Shown piece by piece: positions 1-8,334 of a stretch of DNA of 64,000 nt. The stretch covers positions 4,393,001-4,457,000 of the forward strand of contig NZ_CP041745.1 in the NCBI RefSeq assembly GCF_007556815.1. Reading direction: 5' to 3'. The stretch comes from Paraburkholderia megapolitana. GTDB lineage: Bacteria > Pseudomonadota > Gammaproteobacteria > Burkholderiales > Burkholderiaceae. Within the stretch, counting starts at the first letter, position 1. Each line of letters begins with the position of its first letter. The translations under genes and the position numbers were made by a program. A model generated the notes under the pieces. It ran no database searches. It had not been told where the DNA came from and saw only the letters and a program-made list of their open reading frames with translations.

Positions 1-1
1 C

Positions 2-643
2 GTCCAGCCGGCCCATAGCGTGCTCGAACAGTTGCACGCGCCGTTCTTCGTGCAGAAGGTCGCCGTATCGAGGCAACTCGCGAAGCACGATCGCACGGCT
101 GCGCTAGTCAGCATGTGCACGGGCAAGCGCGTGTTGCACGTAGGCTGCGTCGACTCGCCGATCTTCGATCCGCGCAGCAACCTGCATCTGAGCCTGCTGA
201 ACTCGGGCGTCTGCACGGAGTTGATCGGCGTCGACGCGGACGAGAACGGCTTGCACGAACTCGCGCAGCACTGCGATCAACCGCTGTATGCGGACCTCGC
301 GCAGGTGCAGGGCCCCGTCGATATCGTGCTGATCCCCGAAGTGCTCGAACACGTCGGCAATGTCGCGTCGTTTCTCGAACAGATCGATCGGATCGACTTC
401 GGCAACGTCGTGATCACCGTGCCCGATGCCGTGCAGTGCTACCCACGACATTTCGATTTCGTCGATCGCGACGAGACCTTCGTCGAGATCGTGCATCCCG
501 ATCATAACTACTGGTTCACGCCGTACACGTTGCTCAACGTGATCCGCAAGTACACGTCGTGGCATGTGAAGGGGATGTTCTTCTTCAACAATATTTCGTT
601 GCTGTTGATCGCATCGAAGGAAGCGCCGGTCGACGCGTCGTAG
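2..643 (+). CDS. class I SAM-dependent methyltransferase, probably 5' partial
   Basis: The protein reads as a small class I SAM-dependent methyltransferase. A glycine-containing motif I (VLHVGCVDSP) is followed by an acidic residue at the second strand (IGVDADENG) and by a motif resembling post-I/II (VDIVLIPEVLEHVG). The substrate cannot be inferred. The first available start is a GTG at 20 with no Shine-Dalgarno sequence before it, and the frame stays open to the window edge, so the gene probably begins outside. It converges on the binding-protein gene to the right and ends just before a bidirectional terminator. Confidence 0.75.
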   Translation, partial: VQPAHSVLEQLHAPFFVQKVAVSRQLAKHDRTAALVSMCTGKRVLHVGCVDSPIFDPRSNLHLSLLNSGVCTELIGVDADENGLHELAQHCDQPLYADLAQVQGPVDIVLIPEVLEHVGNVASFLEQIDRIDFGNVVITVPDAVQCYPRHFDFVDRDETFVEIVHPDHNYWFTPYTLLNVIRKYTSWHVKGMFFFNNISLLLIASKEAPVDAS

Positions 644-662
644 CATTGCTCGCGCTATAAAC

Positions 663-701
663 AAAAATGCCTTGAGGCCGCGAAGCCTCAAGGCATTTTT
701 T
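663..701. terminator. bidirectional intrinsic terminator
   Basis: An 11-bp inverted repeat (TGCCTTGAGGC / GCCTCAAGGCA) has a run of A on its left and T on its right, so it can end transcripts from both convergent neighbours. Confidence 0.88.
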
Positions 702-757
702 CCATCCAGCGCAACGCGACGTGTGACGTGTCTCGTCGCCGTGCAACCTGCTAGCGC

Positions 758-1906
758 TTACTTACCGCCCACGCTTTCCAGCGTCGTCCACTTGCCGTCG
801 ACAACCTTGTACAGCGTGATGCCGCCGTTCTTCAGGTCGCCCTTGGCGTCGTACTGCAGGCTCTTCGACGTGACAGCCGGCATGTCGGTCTTCGCGAGGA
901 ACGGCAGGTACTTGGCCGGATCGGTCGAGTTCGCCTTCTTCATCGCGGCGAACATCGCCATCGCGCCGTCGTAGGCGTACGGCGAGTACGTCTGCACGTC
1001 TTCACCGAAACGCTTCTTGTACTTCGCGACGTAGTCGTTGCCACCCGGCATTTCTTCCAGCGGCAAACCAGCCAGCGATGCTACCGTACCGTTCGCCGCG
1101 TCACCCGCGAGTTGCAGGAAGGTCGGCGTGTGAACCATTTCGCCGCCCATCAGCGGGGCCTTTACGCCCAGTGCCTTCATCTGCTTGGCCATCGGTGCAG
1201 CCTGCGAATCGGCGCCGCCGTAATAGATCAGGTCCGGGTTCGCAGCCTTCAGCTTGGTCAGGATCGACTTGAAGTCGACGGCCTTGTCGTTCGTGTATTC
1301 ACGATCGACAATCGTGCCACCGGCTGCCTTCGCTGCCTTCTCGAACTGGTCGGCCAGACCTTGGCCGTATGCCGTGCGGTCGTCGACAATCGCGATCTTC
1401 TTCACGCCGAGCTTCTTCACCGCGAACGTGCCGGCGACCGAACCTTGCTGCGTGTCGGACGTCATCATGCGGAACGTGGTCTTGAAGCCTTGCTGCGTGT
1501 ACTCAGGCGCCGTCGCCATCGCGATTTCCGGAATGCCCGCGTTCGCATAGATGCGCGAAGCCGGAATCGTCGTGCCCGAGTTGAAGTGGCCGAGCATGCC
1601 CTTGATGCCGTCGTCGACGAGCTTCTGTGCCACGGTCGTGCCCGTGCGCGGGTCGGCCTGGTCATCCGCTGAATCCAGCACGAAGCGCACCGGCTTGCCG
1701 CCGATCACCGGCTTCGTCGCATTGATGTCTTCGATAGCGAGCGTGATGCCGTTCTGGAAGTCCTTGCCGTAGTGCGCCTGGGCGCCTGTCATCGGACCTG
1801 CGAAGCCAACCTTGACGTCCTCTGCCTGCTGCGCGTGTGCGGTCCCTGCCAGCGACATTGCGGCAACCAGTGTTGCGCCTGCCAGCTGTTTCATCGTGTG
1901 TTGCAT
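758..1906 (-). CDS. branched-chain amino acid ABC transporter periplasmic binding protein
   Basis: This is a 382-residue periplasmic type I binding protein of the LivK/Leu-Ile-Val family. A signal peptide covers about residues 1-25 and ends in AHAQ. The mature part opens with the family's VKVGFAGPMTGAQA stretch, and the length is typical. The start is backed by an AAGGAG sequence about 5 bases upstream. No permease or ATPase gene lies beside it, so it is an orphan binding subunit that presumably works with a Liv permease encoded elsewhere, perhaps one of the two systems at 29.7-40.4 kb. Leucine, isoleucine and valine are the family's usual ligands; the true ligand is not shown by the sequence. 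Confidence 0.88.
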   Translation of the reverse strand: MQHTMKQLAGATLVAAMSLAGTAHAQQAEDVKVGFAGPMTGAQAHYGKDFQNGITLAIEDINATKPVIGGKPVRFVLDSADDQADPRTGTTVAQKLVDDGIKGMLGHFNSGTTIPASRIYANAGIPEIAMATAPEYTQQGFKTTFRMMTSDTQQGSVAGTFAVKKLGVKKIAIVDDRTAYGQGLADQFEKAAKAAGGTIVDREYTNDKAVDFKSILTKLKAANPDLIYYGGADSQAAPMAKQMKALGVKAPLMGGEMVHTPTFLQLAGDAANGTVASLAGLPLEEMPGGNDYVAKYKKRFGEDVQTYSPYAYDGAMAMFAAMKKANSTDPAKYLPFLAKTDMPAVTSKSLQYDAKGDLKNGGITLYKVVDGKWTTLESVGGK

Positions 1907-1994
1907 AGCTTCTCCTTGGTTCAGGTGTAAATGGAGCGATTGCGGGGTCGCCGTACCGCTTCCGTTATTTTTTGAATGGATCGATAAGGTTCGC

Positions 1995-4900
1995 TCAACC
2001 GATCGTCATCAAATTAGCATTGCCCCCTGCTGCTGCTGTATTCACGCTCACCGAACGCTCCGTCAGCAGACGTTCGAGCGCGTAATCTTCCTCGCCGCTT
2101 TCCAGTGCCCGCGCGGCGACGCCCTGCACCGAGACGATCGGTCCCGAACGTTTCGCGACTTCCTTCACCAGCGCGAGCAGTTCGTCGCTGTCGCCTTCGA
2201 ACAGCACGGCATCGAAGGCGGCGTCGGCGTTCTTGCGTACGCTCGCGTGCTGCTTCAGCGCGGCGGGTAGTGCCGCGACGAGTTGCTCACCGGCCGCACC
2301 TTCGAACAACGCGCGGTTGCCGGTGGCCAGCGCCGCGGCGAACTGCACACGCGCGCCGCTCGCGGTGGTCGGTACACACAGCACCGTGCCGCGTGCGCTG
2401 AGCGTGTACGTGTTGCGCTCGCCGGTCGGCCCTGCCAGCACCGCGGTCGCGCCGGCCAGTACGTGCGCCAGATACGCTTCGCAGCGCGCCGCCAGCGCGG
2501 CTTCGCGCTCGCCGATCAGCCAGTCGCGCAGCGTAGTCAGCGCGGCTTGAGCGGACGGCACAGAGTGTGGATTGTCGCTGTTTTCCGCTGTTTGCGGTGC
2601 GTCCACCATGAGCGTCTGGGCGAGCGACTTCGGCAGGCCTGCTGGACGCGTCGCCAGCAGCCGCTGCAGATACAGCGCGCCGCCTGCCTTCGGACCGGTA
2701 CCCGACAGCCCTTCGCCACCGAACGGCTGTACCCCAACCACCGCCCCGATCACGTTGCGGTTCACATAGATGTTGCCGACATGCGCCCGGGCAAGCACGT
2801 GCGCAATCGTCTCGTCGATACGCGTATGAATGCCGAGCGTCAAACCATAGCCGGTCGCGCGGATTTGTTCGAGCAGCTTGTCGAGCGCGCTGCGGCGATA
2901 GCGCACGACGTGCAGCACGGGACCAAACACTTCGCGCTTCAGTTCGTCGATGCTGTCGAGTTCGATCAAAGTGGGCGGAACGAACGTGCCGTGCGTACCG
3001 CCGTCGGGCATCGAGAGTTGAACTACTTTGCGACCCTTGTCGCGCATCGCTGCAATGTGTGCATCGATACCGCGCTTCGCTTCGGCGTCGATCACCGGAC
3101 CGACATCCACCGACAAACGATCCGGATTGCCCACCGCGAGTTCGCGCATCGCGCCGGTCAGCATGTCGAGCGTGCGGTCCGCAACATCATCCTGCAGACA
3201 CAGAACGCGCAACGCCGAACACCGTTGACCAGCCGAATCGAACGACGACTGCAGCACGTCCGCGACGACCTGTTCCGCGAGCGCCGACGAGTCGACGATC
3301 ATCGCGTTCTGGCCGCCGGTTTCGGCGATCAAGGGGATCGGGCGGCCGTCGGCGTCGAGGCGGTTCGACAGGGTTTTGTTGATCAGGCGCGCGACTTCCG
3401 TCGAACCGGTGAACATCACCGCACGCACGCGTGCATCGGCAACCAGTGCTGCGCCGACCGTTTCGCCATCGCCCGGAAGCAGTTGCACCGCGCCCGCCGG
3501 CACGCCGGCTTCGCGTAGGATGCGCACGGCCTGAGCGGCGATCAGCGGGGTTTGTTCGGCGGGTTTCGCGAGTACGGTGTTGCCGGCGGCCAGCGCCGCG
3601 GCCACCTGGCCCATGAAGATCGCGAGCGGGAAATTCCACGGGCTGATGCACACCACCGGACCGAGAGGCCGGTGCGTGTCGTTCGAAAACTCGCTGCGGA
3701 TCTGCGTCGAGTAGTAGCGCAGGAAATCGATTGCCTCGCGGATTTCCGACACCGCGTTTGCCAGCGACTTGCCCGCTTCGCGCACGACGAGACCCATCAA
3801 TGTGTGCATCTGAGCTTCGAGCAGATCGGCGGCGCGCGCAAGGCAATCGGCGCGCGCTTCGACCGGCGTCGCTTGCCAGATCGGTGCGGCGGACACGGCG
3901 TGCGTCAGTGCAGCGCTAACCTGTTCGGCCGTCGCATCGACGACGGTGCCGACCAGGTCGCGATGATCGGCGGGATTGCGCACGTCGCGCGCTGCACCGT
4001 CGGGGATCGCGTGATCTTCGAGCATCGGCGCGGCGCGCCACGGATGATGCGCACTCGCCAGCAACGCCGACGACAGCGACGCAAGCCGGTGTTCGTTCGA
4101 CAGATCGAGGCCCATCGAATTGACGCGCTCCGCGCCGTACAGATGGCGCGGCAACGGAATCTTCGCGTGCGGTGCGCCGAGCGGCACGACCTTCGTGGCT
4201 TCGTCGACCGGATCGGCGATCAGCTCCTTGACCGGCACGGATTCGTCGGCGATGCGGTTCACGAACGACGTATTTGCGCCGTTCTCGAGCAGACGGCGCA
4301 CGAGGTATGCGAGCAGTGTTTCGTGCGTACCGACCGGTGCATACACGCGGCACGGCCGGTTCAGTTTTCCAGCGGAGAGCGGTCCGGTCACTTCTTCGTA
4401 CAGCGGTTCGCCCATGCCGTGCAGGCACTGGAATTCGTACTGGCCGGGATAGTAGTTCTGCCCAGCGAGGTGATAGATCGCCGCCAGCGTGTGCGCGTTG
4501 TGCGTCGCGAACTGCGGGTACACCGCATCGGGTGCGCTGAGCAGTTTCTTCGCGCACGCTACGTACGACACGTCGGTGTAGATCTTGCGCGTGTACACCG
4601 GATAGCCTTCGAGCCCGTCCACCTGCGCGCGCTTGATTTCGGTGTCCCAGTACGCACCCTTCACGAGCCGCACCATGATGCGGTGACGGCTGCGGCGCGC
4701 CAGATCGACGATGTAGTCGATCACGAACGGGCAACGCTTCTGATACGCCTGCACGACAAAACCGATGCCGTTCCAGCCCGCCAGCTCCGGATCGAAGCAC
4801 AGCGCTTCGAGCAGATCGAGCGAGATTTCGAGGCGATCCGCTTCTTCGGCGTCAATGTTCAGGCCGATGTCGTAACGGCGCGCGAGGATGGCCAGCGCGC

Positions 4901-5951
4901 GCACGCGCGGCAGCAGCTCGCTCATCGTGCGTTCGTGCTGCGCGCGCGAATAGCGCGCGTGCAGCGCCGACAGCTTGATCGAGATGCCCGGGCCTTCATA
5001 GATGCCGCGGCCGCCGGCAGCCTTGCCGATCGCGTGGATCGCCTGTTCGTACGATGCGTAGTAGCGCTGCGCATCGGCTTCGGTCGTCGCCGCTTCGCCG
5101 AGCATGTCGTACGAGTAGCGGAAGCCGCGCGCTTCGTACTTGCGGCTGTTCGCGAGCGCTTCGGAAATGTTTTCGCCCGTGACGAACTGTTCGCCCATCA
5201 GGCGCATCGCCATGTCGACGCCCTTGCGGATCAGCGGCTCGCCGCCCTTGCCGATCATGCGCGTCAGCGCCGACGACAGACCCGTCTCGCTGTTCGTCGT
5301 GATCAGCTTGCCGGTGATCATCAAGCCCCAGGTTGCGGCGTTGACGAACAGCGACGGCGCCTGGCCGACGTGCGACTTCCAGTCGCCCTTGCTGATCTTG
5401 TCGCGGATCAATGCATCGCGTGTGGCGCGGTCGGGAATGCGCAGCAGCGCCTCGGCGAGACACATCAGCGCGACGCCTTCCTGGCTCGACAGCGAGAACT
5501 CGTGGATCAAACCTTCGACGCCGCCGCCCGAACGCTTCGCACGCAGTGTCTCGACGAGTCGGCCGGCCAGCGCCTCAACCTCGCTGGCGAGATTCGCCGG
5601 CAAACGCGCCTGGCCGATCAGGAACGGCACGCACTCCGGCTCGGGCCGGCGGTACGCGGCTGTGATCGCCGCGCGCAGTACCGATTGCGGCTGCACGTTC
5701 TGCGCAAATTCGAGGAACGGATGGGAGGCGCCGTCTTCTTCCGCCTCGACGCTGGCGGCATCGGTCAGTTCGGTCGAACCGTGCGTGCCGGATAGCTCGG
5801 CGGGCAACTGGCCGTGCTCGATTTTCTCGAGGTAAGCGAAGATCGCCTGCTTGATCAGCCAGTGTGGAGTGCGTTCGAGACGGGTCGCGGCATCTTTCAG
5901 CCGGGTGCGCAGGAGGTCGTCGACCTTGACGCCAAGGGTGGTGCTAGCCAT
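1995..5951 (-). CDS. putA: trifunctional PutA: repressor, proline dehydrogenase and P5C dehydrogenase
   Basis: This is a 1318-residue PutA, almost the same length as the E. coli protein (1320). It oxidises proline to P5C with FAD and then to glutamate with NAD. An N-terminal ribbon-helix-helix domain (VKVDDLLRTRLKDAATRLER, about residues 6-45) binds DNA. The proline dehydrogenase barrel follows, with the MVRLVKGAYWD motif, then the aldehyde dehydrogenase domain with ISPWNFPLAIF, FTGSTEVA and the catalytic Cys in SAGQRCSALR, then a C-terminal domain. The open frame extends 40 codons further upstream, but the ATG at 5951 has an AGAAGGA ribosome site and matches the family N-terminus. Operator sites in the promoter indicate autoregulation. 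Confidence 0.97.
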   Translation of the reverse strand: MASTTLGVKVDDLLRTRLKDAATRLERTPHWLIKQAIFAYLEKIEHGQLPAELSGTHGSTELTDAASVEAEEDGASHPFLEFAQNVQPQSVLRAAITAAYRRPEPECVPFLIGQARLPANLASEVEALAGRLVETLRAKRSGGGVEGLIHEFSLSSQEGVALMCLAEALLRIPDRATRDALIRDKISKGDWKSHVGQAPSLFVNAATWGLMITGKLITTNSETGLSSALTRMIGKGGEPLIRKGVDMAMRLMGEQFVTGENISEALANSRKYEARGFRYSYDMLGEAATTEADAQRYYASYEQAIHAIGKAAGGRGIYEGPGISIKLSALHARYSRAQHERTMSELLPRVRALAILARRYDIGLNIDAEEADRLEISLDLLEALCFDPELAGWNGIGFVVQAYQKRCPFVIDYIVDLARRSRHRIMVRLVKGAYWDTEIKRAQVDGLEGYPVYTRKIYTDVSYVACAKKLLSAPDAVYPQFATHNAHTLAAIYHLAGQNYYPGQYEFQCLHGMGEPLYEEVTGPLSAGKLNRPCRVYAPVGTHETLLAYLVRRLLENGANTSFVNRIADESVPVKELIADPVDEATKVVPLGAPHAKIPLPRHLYGAERVNSMGLDLSNEHRLASLSSALLASAHHPWRAAPMLEDHAIPDGAARDVRNPADHRDLVGTVVDATAEQVSAALTHAVSAAPIWQATPVEARADCLARAADLLEAQMHTLMGLVVREAGKSLANAVSEIREAIDFLRYYSTQIRSEFSNDTHRPLGPVVCISPWNFPLAIFMGQVAAALAAGNTVLAKPAEQTPLIAAQAVRILREAGVPAGAVQLLPGDGETVGAALVADARVRAVMFTGSTEVARLINKTLSNRLDADGRPIPLIAETGGQNAMIVDSSALAEQVVADVLQSSFDSAGQRCSALRVLCLQDDVADRTLDMLTGAMRELAVGNPDRLSVDVGPVIDAEAKRGIDAHIAAMRDKGRKVVQLSMPDGGTHGTFVPPTLIELDSIDELKREVFGPVLHVVRYRRSALDKLLEQIRATGYGLTLGIHTRIDETIAHVLARAHVGNIYVNRNVIGAVVGVQPFGGEGLSGTGPKAGGALYLQRLLATRPAGLPKSLAQTLMVDAPQTAENSDNPHSVPSAQAALTTLRDWLIGEREAALAARCEAYLAHVLAGATAVLAGPTGERNTYTLSARGTVLCVPTTASGARVQFAAALATGNRALFEGAAGEQLVAALPAALKQHASVRKNADAAFDAVLFEGDSDELLALVKEVAKRSGPIVSVQGVAARALESGEEDYALERLLTERSVSVNTAAAGGNANLMTIG

Positions 5952-6010
5952 GTTTCCTTCTGTACGGGCCAGCTGGACGGACGCCGGCCAAAGACTAAAA
6001 AGTTGGCCGA

Positions 6011-6063
6011 ATCGTACGCCTCCTAATAAAAAGGTGCAACCAGTCCACTGCTGCGGTTGCACC
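6011..6063 (-). promoter_or_regulatory. putA promoter with two PutA operator half-sites
   Basis: On the minus strand a TTGCAC -35 box (6034-6039) and a TACGAT -10 box (6011-6016) are 17 bases apart. The -35 box lies in GGTTGCACC, the reverse complement of ggtgcaacc at 6033-6041, and an identical 9-mer lies in the opposite orientation at 6055-6063. GTTGCA is the known core of PutA operators in enterobacteria, so PutA binding here should block its own promoter. Confidence 0.75.
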
Positions 6064-6253
6064 ATCGCCAAACCTTTGCTGGGTAACGGTTTGTGCCGAA
6101 CCGCATGGCGCGGTCCGGTGCAGACCGTGATCGGGATTTACCCTGGCGGTTTTCTTGAGGGTTGCCCTCAACCGGAATGGCTGTTCGGCCGTTATACAGA
6201 TCACACAGAACACGCCCATCAGCGTGCAGAAGGCCGTCTCGGGGAACAGTGAA

Positions 6254-6415
6254 ATGGAAAAGTGGGTGGTAATTGCAGGTATCTGGGCGATGTGCGCGCT
6301 CTGCGCCATCTTCTTTATTCGCGGTGCGACTTGCTCCGCGACGCGGCGGGAGGCCGAGCGGGAGGCGCGTAAGGCGCCGGCGAGGTTGGGGGCTGAGGTT
6401 CCGGCGGAGCGTTGA
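6254..6415 (+). CDS. small single-pass membrane protein
   Basis: A 53-residue protein with one hydrophobic helix near the N-terminus (WVVIAGIWAMCALCAIFFI, residues 4-22) and a short, highly charged Arg/Glu/Ala-rich tail. The ATG at 6254 follows a weak GGGGAA ribosome site. An upstream in-frame start at 6155 is possible but would add a polar, untypical leader. It is divergent from putA. Function unknown; I believe similar short proteins are annotated as hypothetical in related genomes, but that is from memory. Confidence 0.5.
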   Translation: MEKWVVIAGIWAMCALCAIFFIRGATCSATRREAEREARKAPARLGAEVPAER

Positions 6416-6445
6416 AGCGGTCAGTCGCGCCCTGCGGCGTGTGCG

Positions 6446-6712
6446 TTACGCGGTGAGTGGGCTGAACTGGCCACAGGTATCGTCGGGCGAGACGAGCTGG
6501 TCGTGCACGCGGCACAGCCGGCTGCTAGCGACGCTCGCGCCGAAGCCGGAGCCGAACACCACCAGGCCAGGGATCTTCTGCTCCAGAACGTGACGGTCGT
6601 CGGCGCGGTGACGGCAGGCGGCGCAGTGCGCATCATGCGGCGCCGCGAAGGCTTCGCCGCCGTGGGCGGTTGCCGTCGCCGCATGCGCCGCGTTGTTTGT
6701 CACGCCCCTCAT
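6446..6712 (-). CDS. small Cys-containing protein coupled to the YeiH-type exporter gene
   Basis: An 88-residue ORF whose ATG overlaps the TGA of the exporter gene (ATGA at 6709-6712), a translational-coupling arrangement, with GGGGCAGGG just upstream. The C-terminal half looks like a conserved domain: a CAAC pair, then IPGLVVFGSGFGASVASSRL, then RLCRVHDQLVSPDDTCGQF, which supplies four spaced Cys that might bind metal. The N-terminal 30 residues are low-complexity Ala/His and the true start could be internal. I cannot assign a family. Confidence 0.55.
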   Translation of the reverse strand: MRGVTNNAAHAATATAHGGEAFAAPHDAHCAACRHRADDRHVLEQKIPGLVVFGSGFGASVASSRLCRVHDQLVSPDDTCGQFSPLTA

Positions 6713-8133
6713 CCCTGCCCCAGACTATTCCAGTACGGCGCAAACACATGCGCCGACAGCACATAGCCGATCACGATATTCACTGCGACCCCAGCCGTGA
6801 ACGCGAGGAACGGACGCACGCCGGTGGCAGTCAGCGACCGCAGCCGCGTCGTCAGCCCGATGCTGAAGAAGCAGAAGATGAACGCCCAGGTGCGCAGCGC
6901 TGTGATCGGTGCGACGAATTCCGGAGTCACGACCTTGCGGTAATCCACCAGCGAGTAGTGCCGGGTAATCCACGTCACCAGCAGCGACGCGATCACGAAA
7001 CCGATCACGAACTTCGGAAAGCGCGCCCAGATCTCGCCGGCATCGACTTTCGCTTTCACGCCCGTAGCGTCGGTGTCCCAGCGCGTCGTCGCGACGATCG
7101 CGAGCACGAACGCCCAGACGCCGATCCAGATATCGCGGCCGACCACCTTCATCAACGTGAATGCCTGCAACGCTGCATCGGGCGCACCGGCGATCGTGCT
7201 GCCAGCCTGCTTCGCCAGATCACCGTATGCCTGCGCGGCCGCGATGCCGGCGGCATCCGCGAACTCGGAGGTGCCGATCCACGCGCCGCCGACGGCCGTC
7301 GACAGACCGAGCGCACGCGACGCAAACGGCAGCACAAAGATCATCACGATCGCCCACGCGATAACCAGCGTAATCGCCACCGATGCCTGCTCGCGTTTCG
7401 CCCGCACCGCGCCGGCAATCGCAATCGCGCCCGACACGCCGCACACCGCGCCGCCCACGCCAAGCACTGCGGCGAAGCGATGTTCGAGGCCGAACGCTCG
7501 GCCGGCGAAGAAGATCACGAAGAACGTGATCAACGACACGATCGTCGCCTGGCCGATCGCGACCGGACCCGCCCACACGATCAGCGTGAACGGCAACGTC
7601 GCGCCGAGCAGCACGATGCCGACCTTGATATAAAACTCGACGCGCAGGCCGGCCTTGAACCATTCCGGCAGCGTGAACACGTTCGACACGATGAGACCGA
7701 GCACCAGTGCAACGAGCGGCGGCTCGAGGTCGTACTTCGAGGCGTTGACCCACGCGCCGAGCACGAAGATCAGCACCGAGACGACGAAGAGAATCAGAAA
7801 CGACGGCAGGAAGTGCGCGAGGCGCTGTTTCAGCGCGGCAAGACTCACGCCGAACAGCACGGCAAAGCCGACGAACAACGCGACATAGTTCGGCAGATGT
7901 TTTGCCAGATCGCCGGCGGCCTGCTCGACGCTCGACCATTTGGCCGGTGCAACCGCGATCCATTTGATGCTGCTACCCGAGGCGAACAACGCCCATGCAA
8001 TCAGGATAGTCAGCAGGCCGACCCAGACGGCCCACCAGTCTTCGGTGGAAAAGAGACCGCCGCCGCGTGTGCTGTGGGCGGTATCGGCGGCCGGCTGCGC
8101 GTGCGCCGGCAGACTCTGGTTGGTGTCGCTCAT
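6709..8133 (-). CDS. YeiH/UPF0324 family putative sulfate exporter
   Basis: A 474-residue polytopic inner-membrane protein of the UPF0324/YeiH family, sometimes called putative sulfate exporters. Ten or so hydrophobic helices are visible, and the central GGAVCGVSGAIAIAG and IGTSEFADAAG segments are diagnostic. The ATG at 8133 (MSDTNQ) is preferred over a TTG two codons upstream because a GGGG tract is better spaced for it. The Cys protein overlaps its 3' end. The substrate is not established for this branch, which is longer than E. coli YeiH and carries an extra N-terminal segment. Confidence 0.85.
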   Translation of the reverse strand: MSDTNQSLPAHAQPAADTAHSTRGGGLFSTEDWWAVWVGLLTILIAWALFASGSSIKWIAVAPAKWSSVEQAAGDLAKHLPNYVALFVGFAVLFGVSLAALKQRLAHFLPSFLILFVVSVLIFVLGAWVNASKYDLEPPLVALVLGLIVSNVFTLPEWFKAGLRVEFYIKVGIVLLGATLPFTLIVWAGPVAIGQATIVSLITFFVIFFAGRAFGLEHRFAAVLGVGGAVCGVSGAIAIAGAVRAKREQASVAITLVIAWAIVMIFVLPFASRALGLSTAVGGAWIGTSEFADAAGIAAAQAYGDLAKQAGSTIAGAPDAALQAFTLMKVVGRDIWIGVWAFVLAIVATTRWDTDATGVKAKVDAGEIWARFPKFVIGFVIASLLVTWITRHYSLVDYRKVVTPEFVAPITALRTWAFIFCFFSIGLTTRLRSLTATGVRPFLAFTAGVAVNIVIGYVLSAHVFAPYWNSLGQG

Positions 8134-8334
8134 CGGCAATGCCCCGGAAAGTAGTAGATCGTCGGCGCGCTGATGGAAGATGAATTGTTGTGGAAAGTGC
8201 AGCGAAACATGCGCCGATTCGGCGAAATATAGTTGAGCCGCAGTCGAAAACGAAACGACCTTTCGCTCTATGAATATGACTTAAAGGGATTAGCCGGCGT
8301 GTTTCTGCGCGGGTTGTGCGGCTGTTTATGCAGA

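Noticed and set aside
3552..5795. A 747-codon plus-strand ORF opposite putA
   Set aside because: It is a shadow: high GC keeps antisense frames open, the composition is Arg/Ala/His-rich, and putA explains the region.
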